DNA of 64,000 nt from Amycolatopsis mediterranei (GTDB lineage Bacteria; Actinomycetota; Actinomycetes; Mycobacteriales; Pseudonocardiaceae). The notes under the pieces are model-generated. The model was not told the DNA's origin and did no database searches. It saw nothing but the letters and a program-made list of their open reading frames with translations. Position 1 is the stretch's first letter. Every line of letters starts with the position of its first letter. Below are positions 16,317 to 24,347 of this stretch, one piece after another. Position numbers and translations under genes: made by a program. Location: assembly GCF_026017845.1 (NCBI RefSeq), contig NZ_CP100416.1, forward strand, positions 9,806,711-9,870,710. The letters are read 5' to 3'.

Positions 16317-17578
16317 CGGCTGACGGTCTTCGCGCGGTTCAACAGCAGCTCCCGCTCGCGGGAGTTCTCGGTCATCTCCGCCGCCCGCCGGAACTCCTGC
16401 TCGGCCTCGTCGAGCCGGCCGAGCTTCTCCAGCAGGTCGCCGCGGACGCTCGGCAGCAGGTGGTAATCCTTCAGTGCCGCTTCCCCCGCGACCGCGTCGA
16501 CGATTGCCAGGCCCGCCGCCGGTCCGTACGCCATCGCCACCGCGACGCCGCGGTTCAGCTCGATCACCGGGGACGGCTGGAGCTTGCCGAGGCCTTCGTA
16601 GAGCGCCGCGATGCGGACCCAGTCCGTCTCCTCGGCCGTCCGGGCCCGCGCGTGGCAGGCCGCGATCGCCGCCTGGGCGGAGTACGGGCCGTACGCGCCT
16701 TCGGCGATCTGCTCGGACAACGTCAGCGCCGCGAGGCCGTGCTGGATCAGGAACCGGTCCCAGCGGGAGCGGTCCTGGTCCAGCAGGAGCACCGGTTCGC
16801 CGTTCGGGCCGGTGCGGGCCTTCGCGCGGGACGCCTGCAGCTCCATCAGCGCGACCAGGCCGTGGACCTCCGACTCGCCCGGCATCAGCCCGGCGAGCAC
16901 GCGGCCGAGCCGCATCGCCTCTTCGCAGAGGGCCGGCCGCATCCAGTCGTCGCCGCGGGTGGCCGAGTAGCCCTCGTTGAACACGAGGTAGACGACTTCG
17001 AGCACGGACGAAAGCCGCGCGACGCGCTCGTCGCCCTCCGGCACCTCGAAGGGCACCTTCGCCGCGGCGAGGGCCTTCTTCGCGCGGACGATCCGCTGGG
17101 CGATCGTCGATTCGCGGACCAGGAAGGCGCGGGCGATCTCGTCGGTGGTGAGGCCGCCGAGCATGCGCAGCGTCAACGCGACCCGCGCCTGCGTGTTCAG
17201 CACCGGGTGGCAGGCGACGAACAGCAGGCGGAGGACGTCGTCCTCGATGTGGTCGTCGAGCGCGGCGTCGAAGTCGGGCAGGACGCCTTCGCCGAGCCGC
17301 TGGTCGCGGCCGACTTCCTCGAGCTTCTCGGCGTACCGCTCGTTGCGGCGGAACTGGTCGACCGCGCGGCGCTTGGCGATGGTCATCAGCCACGCGCCGG
17401 GGTTGCGGGGGACACCGGAGTCCGGCCACTGCTCCAGCGCCGCGACCAGCGCGTCCTGCGCCAGTTCTTCGGCCAGACCGACGTCACCGCGGGCCATCCG
17501 GGCCAAGCCCGCGATGAGCCGCGGCGACTCGATCCGCCAGACCGTCTCGACCGTTCTCCGGGCGTCCGCAACCGTCAC
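16313..17578 (-). CDS. ECF42-type RNA polymerase sigma factor with C-terminal extension
   Basis: 421 residues, much longer than ordinary ECF sigma factors. Sigma region 2 is at about 15-85 (LAEELAQDALVAALEQWP, GAWLMTIAKRRAVDQFRR) and region 4 at about 120-175 (LTLRMLGGLTTDEIARAFLV). The rest is the DUF6596/TPR-like extension with EVVYLVFNEGYSA and ELNRGVAVAMAYG, diagnostic of ECF42. ECF42 factors lack anti-sigma factors and are linked to DGPF-domain genes; two such genes lie directly upstream here. The GTG start at 17578 has no clear ribosome site. Confidence 0.9.
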   Translation of the reverse strand: MTVADARRTVETVWRIESPRLIAGLARMARGDVGLAEELAQDALVAALEQWPDSGVPRNPGAWLMTIAKRRAVDQFRRNERYAEKLEEVGRDQRLGEGVLPDFDAALDDHIEDDVLRLLFVACHPVLNTQARVALTLRMLGGLTTDEIARAFLVRESTIAQRIVRAKKALAAAKVPFEVPEGDERVARLSSVLEVVYLVFNEGYSATRGDDWMRPALCEEAMRLGRVLAGLMPGESEVHGLVALMELQASRAKARTGPNGEPVLLLDQDRSRWDRFLIQHGLAALTLSEQIAEGAYGPYSAQAAIAACHARARTAEETDWVRIAALYEGLGKLQPSPVIELNRGVAVAMAYGPAAGLAIVDAVAGEAALKDYHLLPSVRGDLLEKLGRLDEAEQEFRRAAEMTENSRERELLLNRAKTVSR

Positions 17579-17617
17579 CCGGCCATCAGACAGGGTGATC
17601 TTCCGCGGTGCAACCCA

Positions 17618-17968
17618 CTACTCGCCGATCGGGCGGATCTCCAGCACTCCCTCCCCCGGGCCGAGGTTCGGGACCTGCTTCATCAGCTCGACGATCTCGC
17701 CGAGGGACTCGCCCCTGAGCACCCAGAATCCCGCGATCAGTTCCTTGGTCTCCGCGAACGGGCCGTCGATGACCTTGGGCTCCGCGTCGCCTTCGAACAG
17801 GACGCGCGAGCCGTCCGCGCTGGACGTGAGCCCCTCGGCGAGTTCCATCCGCCCCTCGGCGACCAGCCGCTCGTTGAACTTCGTCATCTCGGCCAGCTCT
17901 TCGGCACCGGGCTGGAACCCGGCCGCCTCCGATTCGGGGCTGGCCTTCACGATCACCAGGAACCGCAC
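17618..17968 (-). CDS. DGPF/YciI-domain protein
   Basis: 116 residues. The N-terminal MRFLVIVKA strand, VIDGPFAETKELIAGFWVL (about 66-84) with the DGPF motif, and the terminal EIRPIGE identify the YciI-related DGPF family (ferredoxin-like fold). Such proteins are the usual targets of the adjacent ECF42 factor; their biochemical role is unknown. It begins 4 bp after the stop of a paralogue, indicating an operon. Confidence 0.85.
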   Translation of the reverse strand: MRFLVIVKASPESEAAGFQPGAEELAEMTKFNERLVAEGRMELAEGLTSSADGSRVLFEGDAEPKVIDGPFAETKELIAGFWVLRGESLGEIVELMKQVPNLGPGEGVLEIRPIGE

Positions 17969-17972
17969 GGCG

Positions 17973-18398
17973 TCACGCCTGCCCTGCGGACTGCGCCCGC
18001 AGCCGGCTTTCCAGGTCGGCGACTTCCGGCGTCATGTTCTCGAAGTCGGCCGCCTCGGCGACGCGGCGGATCTCGACCTCACCGGCCTGGCCGTCGGGGT
18101 TGGGCATCCGCTTGATCCACTCGATGCACTCTTCGCGGTCGCGGCACTGCAGGATCCAGAAGCCGCCGACGAGCTCCTTGGTCTCGGCGAACGGACCGTC
18201 GACGACCTTGGGCTCCTCGGTGCCGGAGAAGACGACCCGCGCGCCCTGCGAGCTCGGTGTGAGCCCTTCGCCGGCGAGCAGGATGCCGGCCTTGACCAGC
18301 TCTTCGTTGAACTTCCCCATCTGCTCGAGCAGCTCGGCGCTGGGGCCCTGGCCCGCTTCGGAGTCCTCGTTCGACTTGACGATCACCATGAACCGCAT
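17973..18398 (-). CDS. DGPF/YciI-domain protein (longer paralogue)
   Basis: 141 residues, paralogous to its downstream neighbour: MRFMVIVKS, VVDGPFAETKELVGGFWIL (about 64-82) and VEIRRVAEA. A 25-residue acidic tail (about 115-141) is extra. The ATG at 18398 is supported by AAGGGAGA; the upstream frame is antisense-like. First gene of the DGPF-DGPF-ECF42 block, so its promoter lies between 18399 and 18583. Confidence 0.85.
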   Translation of the reverse strand: MRFMVIVKSNEDSEAGQGPSAELLEQMGKFNEELVKAGILLAGEGLTPSSQGARVVFSGTEEPKVVDGPFAETKELVGGFWILQCRDREECIEWIKRMPNPDGQAGEVEIRRVAEAADFENMTPEVADLESRLRAQSAGQA

Positions 18399-18583
18399 CG
18401 CGGTCTCCCTTCGTTCGCTTTGCCTACGCGTCGAACGGCCGGGCGCCGGATCGACAGCTTCCGAGAAAAAGTTTTGGCGCCGGAAAAGTAGCAGCTCAGG
18501 GCCCGGTCGGGAGGACAATCCGGACAGGGGATCACCGACTGCGGCGGTAGGCTCCCGGTCTGCAGCAGACCGGGGAGGGTGAC

Positions 18584-18853
18584 GTGGTGGAGCGCATACG
18601 GCAGGGGAAGCGCCGGTACATCGTCCACCTGCCGGCGGACCAGCGCGGCCAGGCACGAAAGCCCGGCTTCCCGGTTTGGGACACCTCCCTGCGACGAGTC
18701 CGAAGCCGCTACCCTCGCGCCGTCGAGATCTGGCGGGCCAACGAAGACCGGCCGCAGCTGCGGCGCCGGCCGGCGCAGGCCGGCCGCCTGGTGCGGCACG
18801 GGGCAGCGGCCGTGTGGCGGTGGATCCGCAACCGTGACGCCAAGCCCTGGTGA
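18584..18853 (+). CDS. small basic hypothetical protein
   Basis: 89 residues, Arg-rich (about 20 Arg), not recognised. It contains three Trp-Arg clusters (EIWRANED, AVWRWIRNRD) and no Cys or membrane segment, so nucleic-acid binding is conceivable. The GTG at 18584 follows GGGGAGGGTGAC, a good ribosome site, which is the main support for a real gene. It precedes the Rsm22 gene by 27 bp, but that gene appears to have its own leaderless promoter. Confidence 0.5.
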   Translation: MVERIRQGKRRYIVHLPADQRGQARKPGFPVWDTSLRRVRSRYPRAVEIWRANEDRPQLRRRPAQAGRLVRHGAAAVWRWIRNRDAKPW

Positions 18854-18880
18854 GGTGCCGGCCCCGGCTAATCTGCCGTG

Positions 18881-19867
18881 GTGGCGGTACTCCCCGACGA
18901 TCTCTCCTCCGCGCTCGACGACGAGCTGGCCCGGCACCCCGTGGGCCGGCTGACCCAGTCCGTCGACCGGCTCAGCGCGCGCTACCGCCAAGGTGACGCG
19001 GCCACTTCGCCGATCCTCAGCTCCGAAGCCGACGTCGCCGCGTACGCGGGCTACCGCATGCCCGCGACCTATGCCGCCGTGCACGCTGTGCTCGCCGAAG
19101 CCGCGTTGCGCGCTCCCGGCTTCCAGCCGCGTACCCAGGTCGACGTCGGCGGGGGGACCGGTGCCGCCGTGTGGGCGGCCGCGGCCGTGTGGCCTTCGCT
19201 GACCCGGTGCACCGTGGTGGAGCAGGTGGCCGGGGCCATCGGGCTCGGCAAGCGGCTCGCCTCGGGCGCCGGACGGGCCGCGGTCCGGGATGCCGAATGG
19301 CGGCGCGGGTTCGTCGATCCCGCCGCGCCGGCGCCGGAAGCCGACCTCGTCACGCTCTCCTACGTGCTGGGTGAGCTGCCGGAAGCCGGCCGGGCCGACG
19401 TCGTGCGCTGGCTGGCCGCCGAGTCCGGCACGGTCGCGCTGATCGAGCCCGGCACGCCGGCCGGCTACGAGCGGATCCGCGCCGCCCGCGCGCAGCTGAT
19501 CGGACTCGGCCGGCACGTCGTCGCGCCGTGCCCGCACGATGCCGCGTGCCCGATCGTGCCCGGCGAGGACTGGTGCCACTTCGCCGCGCGGCTCCCCCGC
19601 TCGGGACTGCACCGGAAGCTCAAGGCGGGCACGCTCGGGTTCGAGGACGAGAAGTTCGCCTACGTCGTCGCGTCGCGGAGCGCGACCGTGGCCGAGCGGC
19701 CGGACGCGCGGATCATCCGGCACCCCAAGAAGCACAAGGGCTGGGTGGCGCTCGACCTGTGCACGCCGGACGGCCTGAAGCCCAGCGTCGCCGTCTCGAA
19801 GAAACAGGGCCCGCGCTACCGGGCGGCCCGGGACGCCGAGTGGGGCGACGGCTGGTCGTCCACCTAG
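18881..19867 (+). CDS. Rsm22-family small-ribosomal-subunit methyltransferase-like protein
   Basis: 328 residues. A SAM-binding motif-I-like VDVGGGTGAAVWAAA is at about 89-103, then ADLVTLSYVLGEL. The Cys-rich segment CPHDAACPIV...WCHF (about 215-236) matches the Rsm22/METTL17 family, whose human member binds a 4Fe-4S cluster and aids ribosome assembly. A TAATCT -10 at 18869-18874 lies 6 nt before the second of two tandem GTGs, so the start is set at 18881 (leaderless). The stop is shared as CTAG with the convergent gene. Confidence 0.8.
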   Translation: MAVLPDDLSSALDDELARHPVGRLTQSVDRLSARYRQGDAATSPILSSEADVAAYAGYRMPATYAAVHAVLAEAALRAPGFQPRTQVDVGGGTGAAVWAAAAVWPSLTRCTVVEQVAGAIGLGKRLASGAGRAAVRDAEWRRGFVDPAAPAPEADLVTLSYVLGELPEAGRADVVRWLAAESGTVALIEPGTPAGYERIRAARAQLIGLGRHVVAPCPHDAACPIVPGEDWCHFAARLPRSGLHRKLKAGTLGFEDEKFAYVVASRSATVAERPDARIIRHPKKHKGWVALDLCTPDGLKPSVAVSKKQGPRYRAARDAEWGDGWSST

Positions 19868-20700
19868 GGCATCCGGACCGTCCGCAAGAAGGCCGGGAGC
19901 AGCCACGGCCGCGGGCCGCCGATCCGCACGCCGCCGAGCAGGGCCGCGCGGAGGCGGGAAATCCGGCCGAACATCATCGGCACCAGCACCGCCGGGTCGA
20001 ACCGCAGCCGGACGTCGGCGGTGCCGTCCGGCTCCTCGCAGCGCAGCTTTCCGTGCTGGAGCGCCAGTACCGCCGGTCTCGTGTACGCCGACCGGAACTC
20101 CACCGCGATGCGACGCGGCGACGGCGTCGCGTCGTCGAGGAGGTGGCCCATGCCGCCCGAGACCATGCCGAACAGGAACAGCTCCAGGAACAGCGCTTCG
20201 AGCCGCGCGGGGATGCGCCACGGCTGCCCGATGGCGCGGGCGATGTCGAGGCCGTGGATCAGCATTTCGTTGACCAGGTGCGCGAGGACGCCCGCCGCCG
20301 GCACGCGGGAGCCGCCCAGCCACCAGACCGGCTTCTCCGGGTCGAGGTCCGCGCTGACCAGCAGCACCTCGGCGATGTCCGCGCGCAGGCGCGTGGCCAG
20401 CCGGACCGGGTCGCGCTCCGGGTAGAGCTCCAGCGCGAGCGCGTTCATCCGGGAGATCGTGTCGACGCTCGCCGCGTAGATCGGCTCTTCGAGACCCGGC
20501 AGCGGCAGCGGGCCGCCGTCGCCGCGGATCATCGCCGTGTACATCAGCGCGATCATCCCCACGTGCGACGCCGCTTCGGCGATCGACCACTCGCCGAGGG
20601 CTCTCACGTGCGGGTCTCCGACGCCGGTCAGCAGGTCCGCGAACCGGCCACCGACCTCGGGCAACGCCGCGCGCACCTGGTGCCACTGTTCGATCGTCAC
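19864..20700 (-). CDS. maleylpyruvate isomerase family / mycothiol-dependent DinB-like protein
   Basis: 278 residues. The N-terminal four-helix DinB-like part has WSIAEAASHVGMIA and the metal-site helix NEMLIHGLDIARAIG (about 143-157), typical of the TIGR03083 actinobacterial family that uses mycothiol as thiol cofactor. The C-terminus resembles the SCP-2-like domain often appended. Substrate unknown. GTG start at 20700; the frame is tightly bounded by the divergent kinase gene. Confidence 0.72.
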   Translation of the reverse strand: MTIEQWHQVRAALPEVGGRFADLLTGVGDPHVRALGEWSIAEAASHVGMIALMYTAMIRGDGGPLPLPGLEEPIYAASVDTISRMNALALELYPERDPVRLATRLRADIAEVLLVSADLDPEKPVWWLGGSRVPAAGVLAHLVNEMLIHGLDIARAIGQPWRIPARLEALFLELFLFGMVSGGMGHLLDDATPSPRRIAVEFRSAYTRPAVLALQHGKLRCEEPDGTADVRLRFDPAVLVPMMFGRISRLRAALLGGVRIGGPRPWLLPAFLRTVRMP

Positions 20701-20765
20701 GGCTTCCGACGCTAACCCGCGAGCACGCCGGTCCGGATCTCCGAAGGTGCGGTTATCTTCTGGGC

Positions 20766-22103
20766 ATGGCCCGGATCCTGCCCCGGTCGACCCGGTGGCG
20801 GGTCGCCCTCTTCGCCGCCCTCGCGTCGGCTGTCGTGCTCGGTCTCGGGTCGTACTGGTTCGTGCGGTCGCTGCGCAGCGGTCTGGACCTCGCCGCGGTG
20901 CGGGTGGCCAACGAAAAGGTCGCCGCCATCGCGGGCCTGCTCGAGGCCGGCGTGTCGCCCACCGAAGTGGCCGGGCAGCTGAACTACGGCGGCTACCGGA
21001 TCAGTCTCGGCAAGGGGAAGGACAGCGGCTGCCCGGAGCGCCTGGACCAGGGCGGGACTGTCGTCGGGAAGGCGCGGGTGCTGGGTCCCGGCTGCGTGGT
21101 GGGGATGCCGTTCCCGATCGACGGCGGCATCGAGTCGGTCACCGGGACCAAAGGCGGAAAGTACTTCGTCCAGGCGCAGACCGCGCTCGACCCGGTCGGC
21201 CTCGAGACCGTGGCCAATGCCGAGCAGCTCCTCTGGGGCGGGGTCCCCGCGGCGGCGCTGTTCATCGGGGGCGTCGCCTGGTTCGCCGTGCGCCGGTCGC
21301 TGCGCGCGGTCGGCGCCCTGCGCGCCGAGGTCGACGGCATCCGCGCGCGGGACCTCGGCCGCCGCGTCCCGGTGCCCGACTCCGGCGACGAGATCACCGA
21401 ACTGGCCGTCACGATGAACGCGATGCTGGCCCGGCTCGACCGGTCGGTGCAGCGGCAGAGCCAGTTCACCGCGGACGCGTCCCACGAGCTGCGCACGCCG
21501 CTGGCGTCGATGCGCACCCAGCTCGAGGTCCAGCTCGCCCACCCGGATCGGCTCGACTGGCGCCACAGCTTCGAAAACGCGGTGCTGGACGTCTCGCGGA
21601 TGGAGACGCTCACCGGGGACCTGCTGCTGCTCAGCAAGCTGGACATCGATCAGCCGGCCGGGAGCACGCGGATCGCGCTGGCGGACCTGCTCACCGAGCA
21701 CCTGGCCGCGCGGCTCCCGCGTGACGGCGTCGAGGTGCGCACCGAGATCCGCGCCGATCCGGTGGTCCAGGGGCACGCGGGACGCCTGGAGCGCGTGCTG
21801 CGCAACCTCGTCGACAACGCCGAGCGGCACGCTGCGAGCCGCGTGACGATCACGCTCACCGAAGCCGGCGGCCACGGCGTGCTGACCGTCCGGGACGACG
21901 GCCCCGGCATCCCGGCCGAACACCGCGAGCGCGTCTTCGACCGGTTCGTCCGCCTCGACGACGACCGTGCGCGCGAAGACGACGGCGGTTCCGGGCTGGG
22001 CCTGGCGATCGCCGCGGAGATCGCGCGGACGCACGGCGGCACGCTGCGCGTCGCCGAGAGCACCTCCGGCGCCTGCCTGGAGCTGCGCTTACCGCTTGCC
22101 TGA
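20766..22103 (+). CDS. sensor histidine kinase (orphan)
   Basis: 445 residues. TM1 about 12-34, periplasmic part about 38-155 with two Cys (C89, C110) that could form a disulfide, TM2 about 155-178, HAMP, H-box DASHELRTPLASM with H240, N-box DNAERH, DDGPGIP and GSGLGLAI. No response-regulator gene is adjacent. A TATCTT -10 lies 6 nt before the ATG, so the mRNA is probably leaderless. Confidence 0.88.
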   Translation: MARILPRSTRWRVALFAALASAVVLGLGSYWFVRSLRSGLDLAAVRVANEKVAAIAGLLEAGVSPTEVAGQLNYGGYRISLGKGKDSGCPERLDQGGTVVGKARVLGPGCVVGMPFPIDGGIESVTGTKGGKYFVQAQTALDPVGLETVANAEQLLWGGVPAAALFIGGVAWFAVRRSLRAVGALRAEVDGIRARDLGRRVPVPDSGDEITELAVTMNAMLARLDRSVQRQSQFTADASHELRTPLASMRTQLEVQLAHPDRLDWRHSFENAVLDVSRMETLTGDLLLLSKLDIDQPAGSTRIALADLLTEHLAARLPRDGVEVRTEIRADPVVQGHAGRLERVLRNLVDNAERHAASRVTITLTEAGGHGVLTVRDDGPGIPAEHRERVFDRFVRLDDDRAREDDGGSGLGLAIAAEIARTHGGTLRVAESTSGACLELRLPLA

Positions 22104-22110
22104 AGACCTC

Positions 22111-22137
22111 TTCAGCCGGCTTAAGCTTCGGTTCAGC
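22111..22137 (+). promoter_or_regulatory. three phased hexamers: response-regulator-like site
   Basis: TTCAGC (22111-22116), TTAAGC (22121-22126) and TTCAGC (22132-22137) lie at 10-11 bp spacing, one helical turn each, in the gap between the orphan kinase and the DUF2079 gene. Phased direct repeats of this kind bind OmpR-family regulators. The site is well placed to control the downstream membrane protein, possibly through the partner of the kinase. Confidence 0.5.
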
Positions 22138-22159
22138 GTGGCCGCACGAGCATCCCGCC

Positions 22160-23485
22160 ATGCTGATCGACTTCGCGCCGGCTCCGGCGCGCACGCGCGA
22201 ACGCCGCGCGGTCCCCCACGTCGTCGCCGCGGTCGCCTTCACCGGGTACGCCGCTTGGTCGCTGCAGCGGCTGCGGACGTTCGACGCGAGCGGGTTCGAC
22301 CTGGGGATCTTCGAACAGGCGGTGCGGTCCTACGCACACGGGCACTGGCCGGTGTCGGACCTGCTCGGCGCGGACTACCCGACGCTGGGCGACCACTTCC
22401 ACCCGATCCTGGCGCTGCTGGCGCCGTTCTACCTGCTGTGGCCGTCGCCGGGGTGCCTGCTGGTGGCTCAGGCCGTGCTGTTCGCGCTGTCCGCGGTGCC
22501 GGTCACCCGCTGCGCGATCGAGCTGCTCGGCACCCGCCGGGGTGCGCTCGTCGGCGCCGGGTACGTGCTGTCGTGGGGACTGCTGTCCGCGGTGAACTTC
22601 GACTTCCACGAGGTCTGCTTCGCCGTCCCGATGCTGGCCTTCACCGCCGAGCACCTGCTGCACGAGCGCTGGCGGCCCGCGGTCTGGTGCGCGCTGCCGC
22701 TGGTGCTGGTCAAGGAGGACCTGCCGCTGACGCTCGCGGCCGTCGGCGTGGTGCTGGTGCTCAACCGGCAGCGACGGCTCGGCTGGACAGTGCTCGTCTT
22801 CGGCGTTGTCACGTCCGCGGTGTTGTTCCTGGTCGTCCTGCCGGCGTTGAACCCGTATGGTGCGTACGCGCACGGCAGCGGCCTCAACCCGTTCGGCGGC
22901 GCGATCGTCAAGGTTTCGATGCTGCTGGCCCTGCTGACGCCGACAGCGTTCGCCGCCTTGCGGTCGCCGGTGCTCCTGCTGGCGGTGCCGACGCTGCTGT
23001 GGCGGCTGGTCTCGGCGAACGACCGCTACTGGGGCATGGGCTACCACTACAGCGCGGTGCTGATGCCGATCGTGCTCCTCGCCGGCGTGCACGGCGCCCG
23101 CCGCTTCGGCGGCTTCAAGCGCTACCTGCCGGTGTGCGCGGTGGTCGCCGGGCTGGCTTCGCTCGGTCTGCAGGCGGCCCACCTGACCAGCGGCGTCTGG
23201 ACGCCGGTGCAGCGGGCCGGGATCGACGCGGTCCTGGCGCGGATCCCGGACGGCGCGACGGTGCTGGCGTCCAACCGGCTGGCGCCGCGGCTGACGTCCC
23301 GCTGCACGGTGCGGTTCTTCGACGGCGTGACCGGCGAGCGGCCGGAGTGGGTGGTCGTCGCGCAGCCGGAACAGTCCTGGCCGACGACGCTCGCGACGAA
23401 GGCCGCGGCGCTGGCGGACCTGGAGAGCACGGGATACCTGCGCGTCGACGGGACGGACTCCGTCGTGCTGCTCCACCGTGAGTAG
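22160..23485 (+). CDS. DUF2079 polytopic membrane protein
   Basis: 441 residues with about 9-10 predicted membrane segments. The N-terminal signature FDLGIFEQAVRSY and GDHFHPILALLAPFYLLWPSP (read in parts, about 44-100) identifies DUF2079, a family distantly related to GT-C glycosyltransferases; ALPLVLVKEDLPL is also conserved. Function unknown; cell-envelope glycosylation is a guess. Followed by a strong hairpin. Confidence 0.8.
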   Translation: MLIDFAPAPARTRERRAVPHVVAAVAFTGYAAWSLQRLRTFDASGFDLGIFEQAVRSYAHGHWPVSDLLGADYPTLGDHFHPILALLAPFYLLWPSPGCLLVAQAVLFALSAVPVTRCAIELLGTRRGALVGAGYVLSWGLLSAVNFDFHEVCFAVPMLAFTAEHLLHERWRPAVWCALPLVLVKEDLPLTLAAVGVVLVLNRQRRLGWTVLVFGVVTSAVLFLVVLPALNPYGAYAHGSGLNPFGGAIVKVSMLLALLTPTAFAALRSPVLLLAVPTLLWRLVSANDRYWGMGYHYSAVLMPIVLLAGVHGARRFGGFKRYLPVCAVVAGLASLGLQAAHLTSGVWTPVQRAGIDAVLARIPDGATVLASNRLAPRLTSRCTVRFFDGVTGERPEWVVVAQPEQSWPTTLATKAAALADLESTGYLRVDGTDSVVLLHRE

Positions 23486-23495
23486 GAAACTCGCA

Positions 23496-23537
23496 GCGGT
23501 AACCGGCCAGTCGGGGGGCGTGCCGGCCGGTTACCGC
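23496..23537. terminator. bidirectional hairpin terminator
   Basis: A perfect 13-bp inverted repeat, GCGGTAACCGGCC at 23496-23508 and its complement at 23525-23537, with a 16-nt loop. It lies 11 bp after the DUF2079 stop and 70 bp from the end of the convergent lipoprotein gene, so it can serve both. There is no U-tract, as is usual in actinomycetes. Confidence 0.7.
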
Positions 23538-23607
23538 CGCACCGAGGAAGAGGGAACCCTGCGCCAGGAATGACGCGCAGCCTCCGGCTTCACTCGATCG
23601 AGTGACG

Positions 23608-24219
23608 TCAGGCCGGATCGGCCAGGATGCCGTTGACATACGAGCCCGGGTGGGTGGCCGCGTCCTGGCGGAGCACCGGGAGGTCCGCAGGCCAGTCCGC
23701 CGTCAGCGGCTGGGTCTGGCCGGGCGGGATCGTGGTCAGCTTCGCCGGCGTCCAGGACGCCCCGCCCTCGGCCGGGGTCAGCACCGTGATCGTCGCCGAA
23801 GCCGTGGTTCCGGGCGTCACTTCGTTGTGCTTCACGCCGTTGTCGACGCGGGGCAGGTGGTACACCGGGCCGAACGTCGGGTCTTCCGGGCCGGCCAGGT
23901 CGACGCCCGGGACGCCGTGCAGGCCGCAGGTGTGGTCCGAGACGTTCCGGTAGGTCAACGGGATGTCGAACTGGCCGGGGCTCTTTTCCTTCGGCTTGCC
24001 CAGGGAGACCGACAGGTCCGCGGTCGTGCACCGGGGCGTGCCGGACGTCTTCGCCGCGGCGGGCTCGGCAGGAGCGGGCTCGGCAGGGGCGGGGGCCGCG
24101 GCGGCGCCCGGGCCGGCGTTCGAAGCCGGCGCCGCCGCGGAGCCGGTGGACCCGCAGGCCGTGAAGGCGAACGCTCCCGCGACCGCCGCGACCCCGACCG
24201 AAATGCGCTTGCCGAGCAT
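23608..24219 (-). CDS. DUF4232 lipoprotein
   Basis: 203 residues. A lipoprotein signal peptide with lipobox AFTAC (Cys at about 22) is followed by an Ala/Pro-rich linker (about 25-58). The DUF4232 beta-sandwich follows, with CTTADLSVSLG, LTYRNVSDHTCGLHGVPGVDL (two Cys likely disulfide-bonded) and PVYHLPR. Exported, anchored to the outer face of the membrane; function unknown. ATG at 24219, ribosome site GGGAGGAA. Confidence 0.82.
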   Translation of the reverse strand: MLGKRISVGVAAVAGAFAFTACGSTGSAAAPASNAGPGAAAAPAPAEPAPAEPAAAKTSGTPRCTTADLSVSLGKPKEKSPGQFDIPLTYRNVSDHTCGLHGVPGVDLAGPEDPTFGPVYHLPRVDNGVKHNEVTPGTTASATITVLTPAEGGASWTPAKLTTIPPGQTQPLTADWPADLPVLRQDAATHPGSYVNGILADPA

Positions 24220-24347
24220 GACGTTCCTCCCTGCGTCGAATGATCGAACTCGTCAGGAAGGATGTCCGGCGGGCCCGCGGGGATGCGGCGGAATGGGGTC
24301 GATCACCGGAAAGCAACCCCGGCCGGGGCCGGACGTCGGAAAGGATG

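Noticed and set aside
18383..20686. 767-codon minus-strand frame across the kinase, Rsm22 and DGPF region
   Set aside because: Repetitive Arg/Pro/Gly translation opposite several motif-bearing genes.
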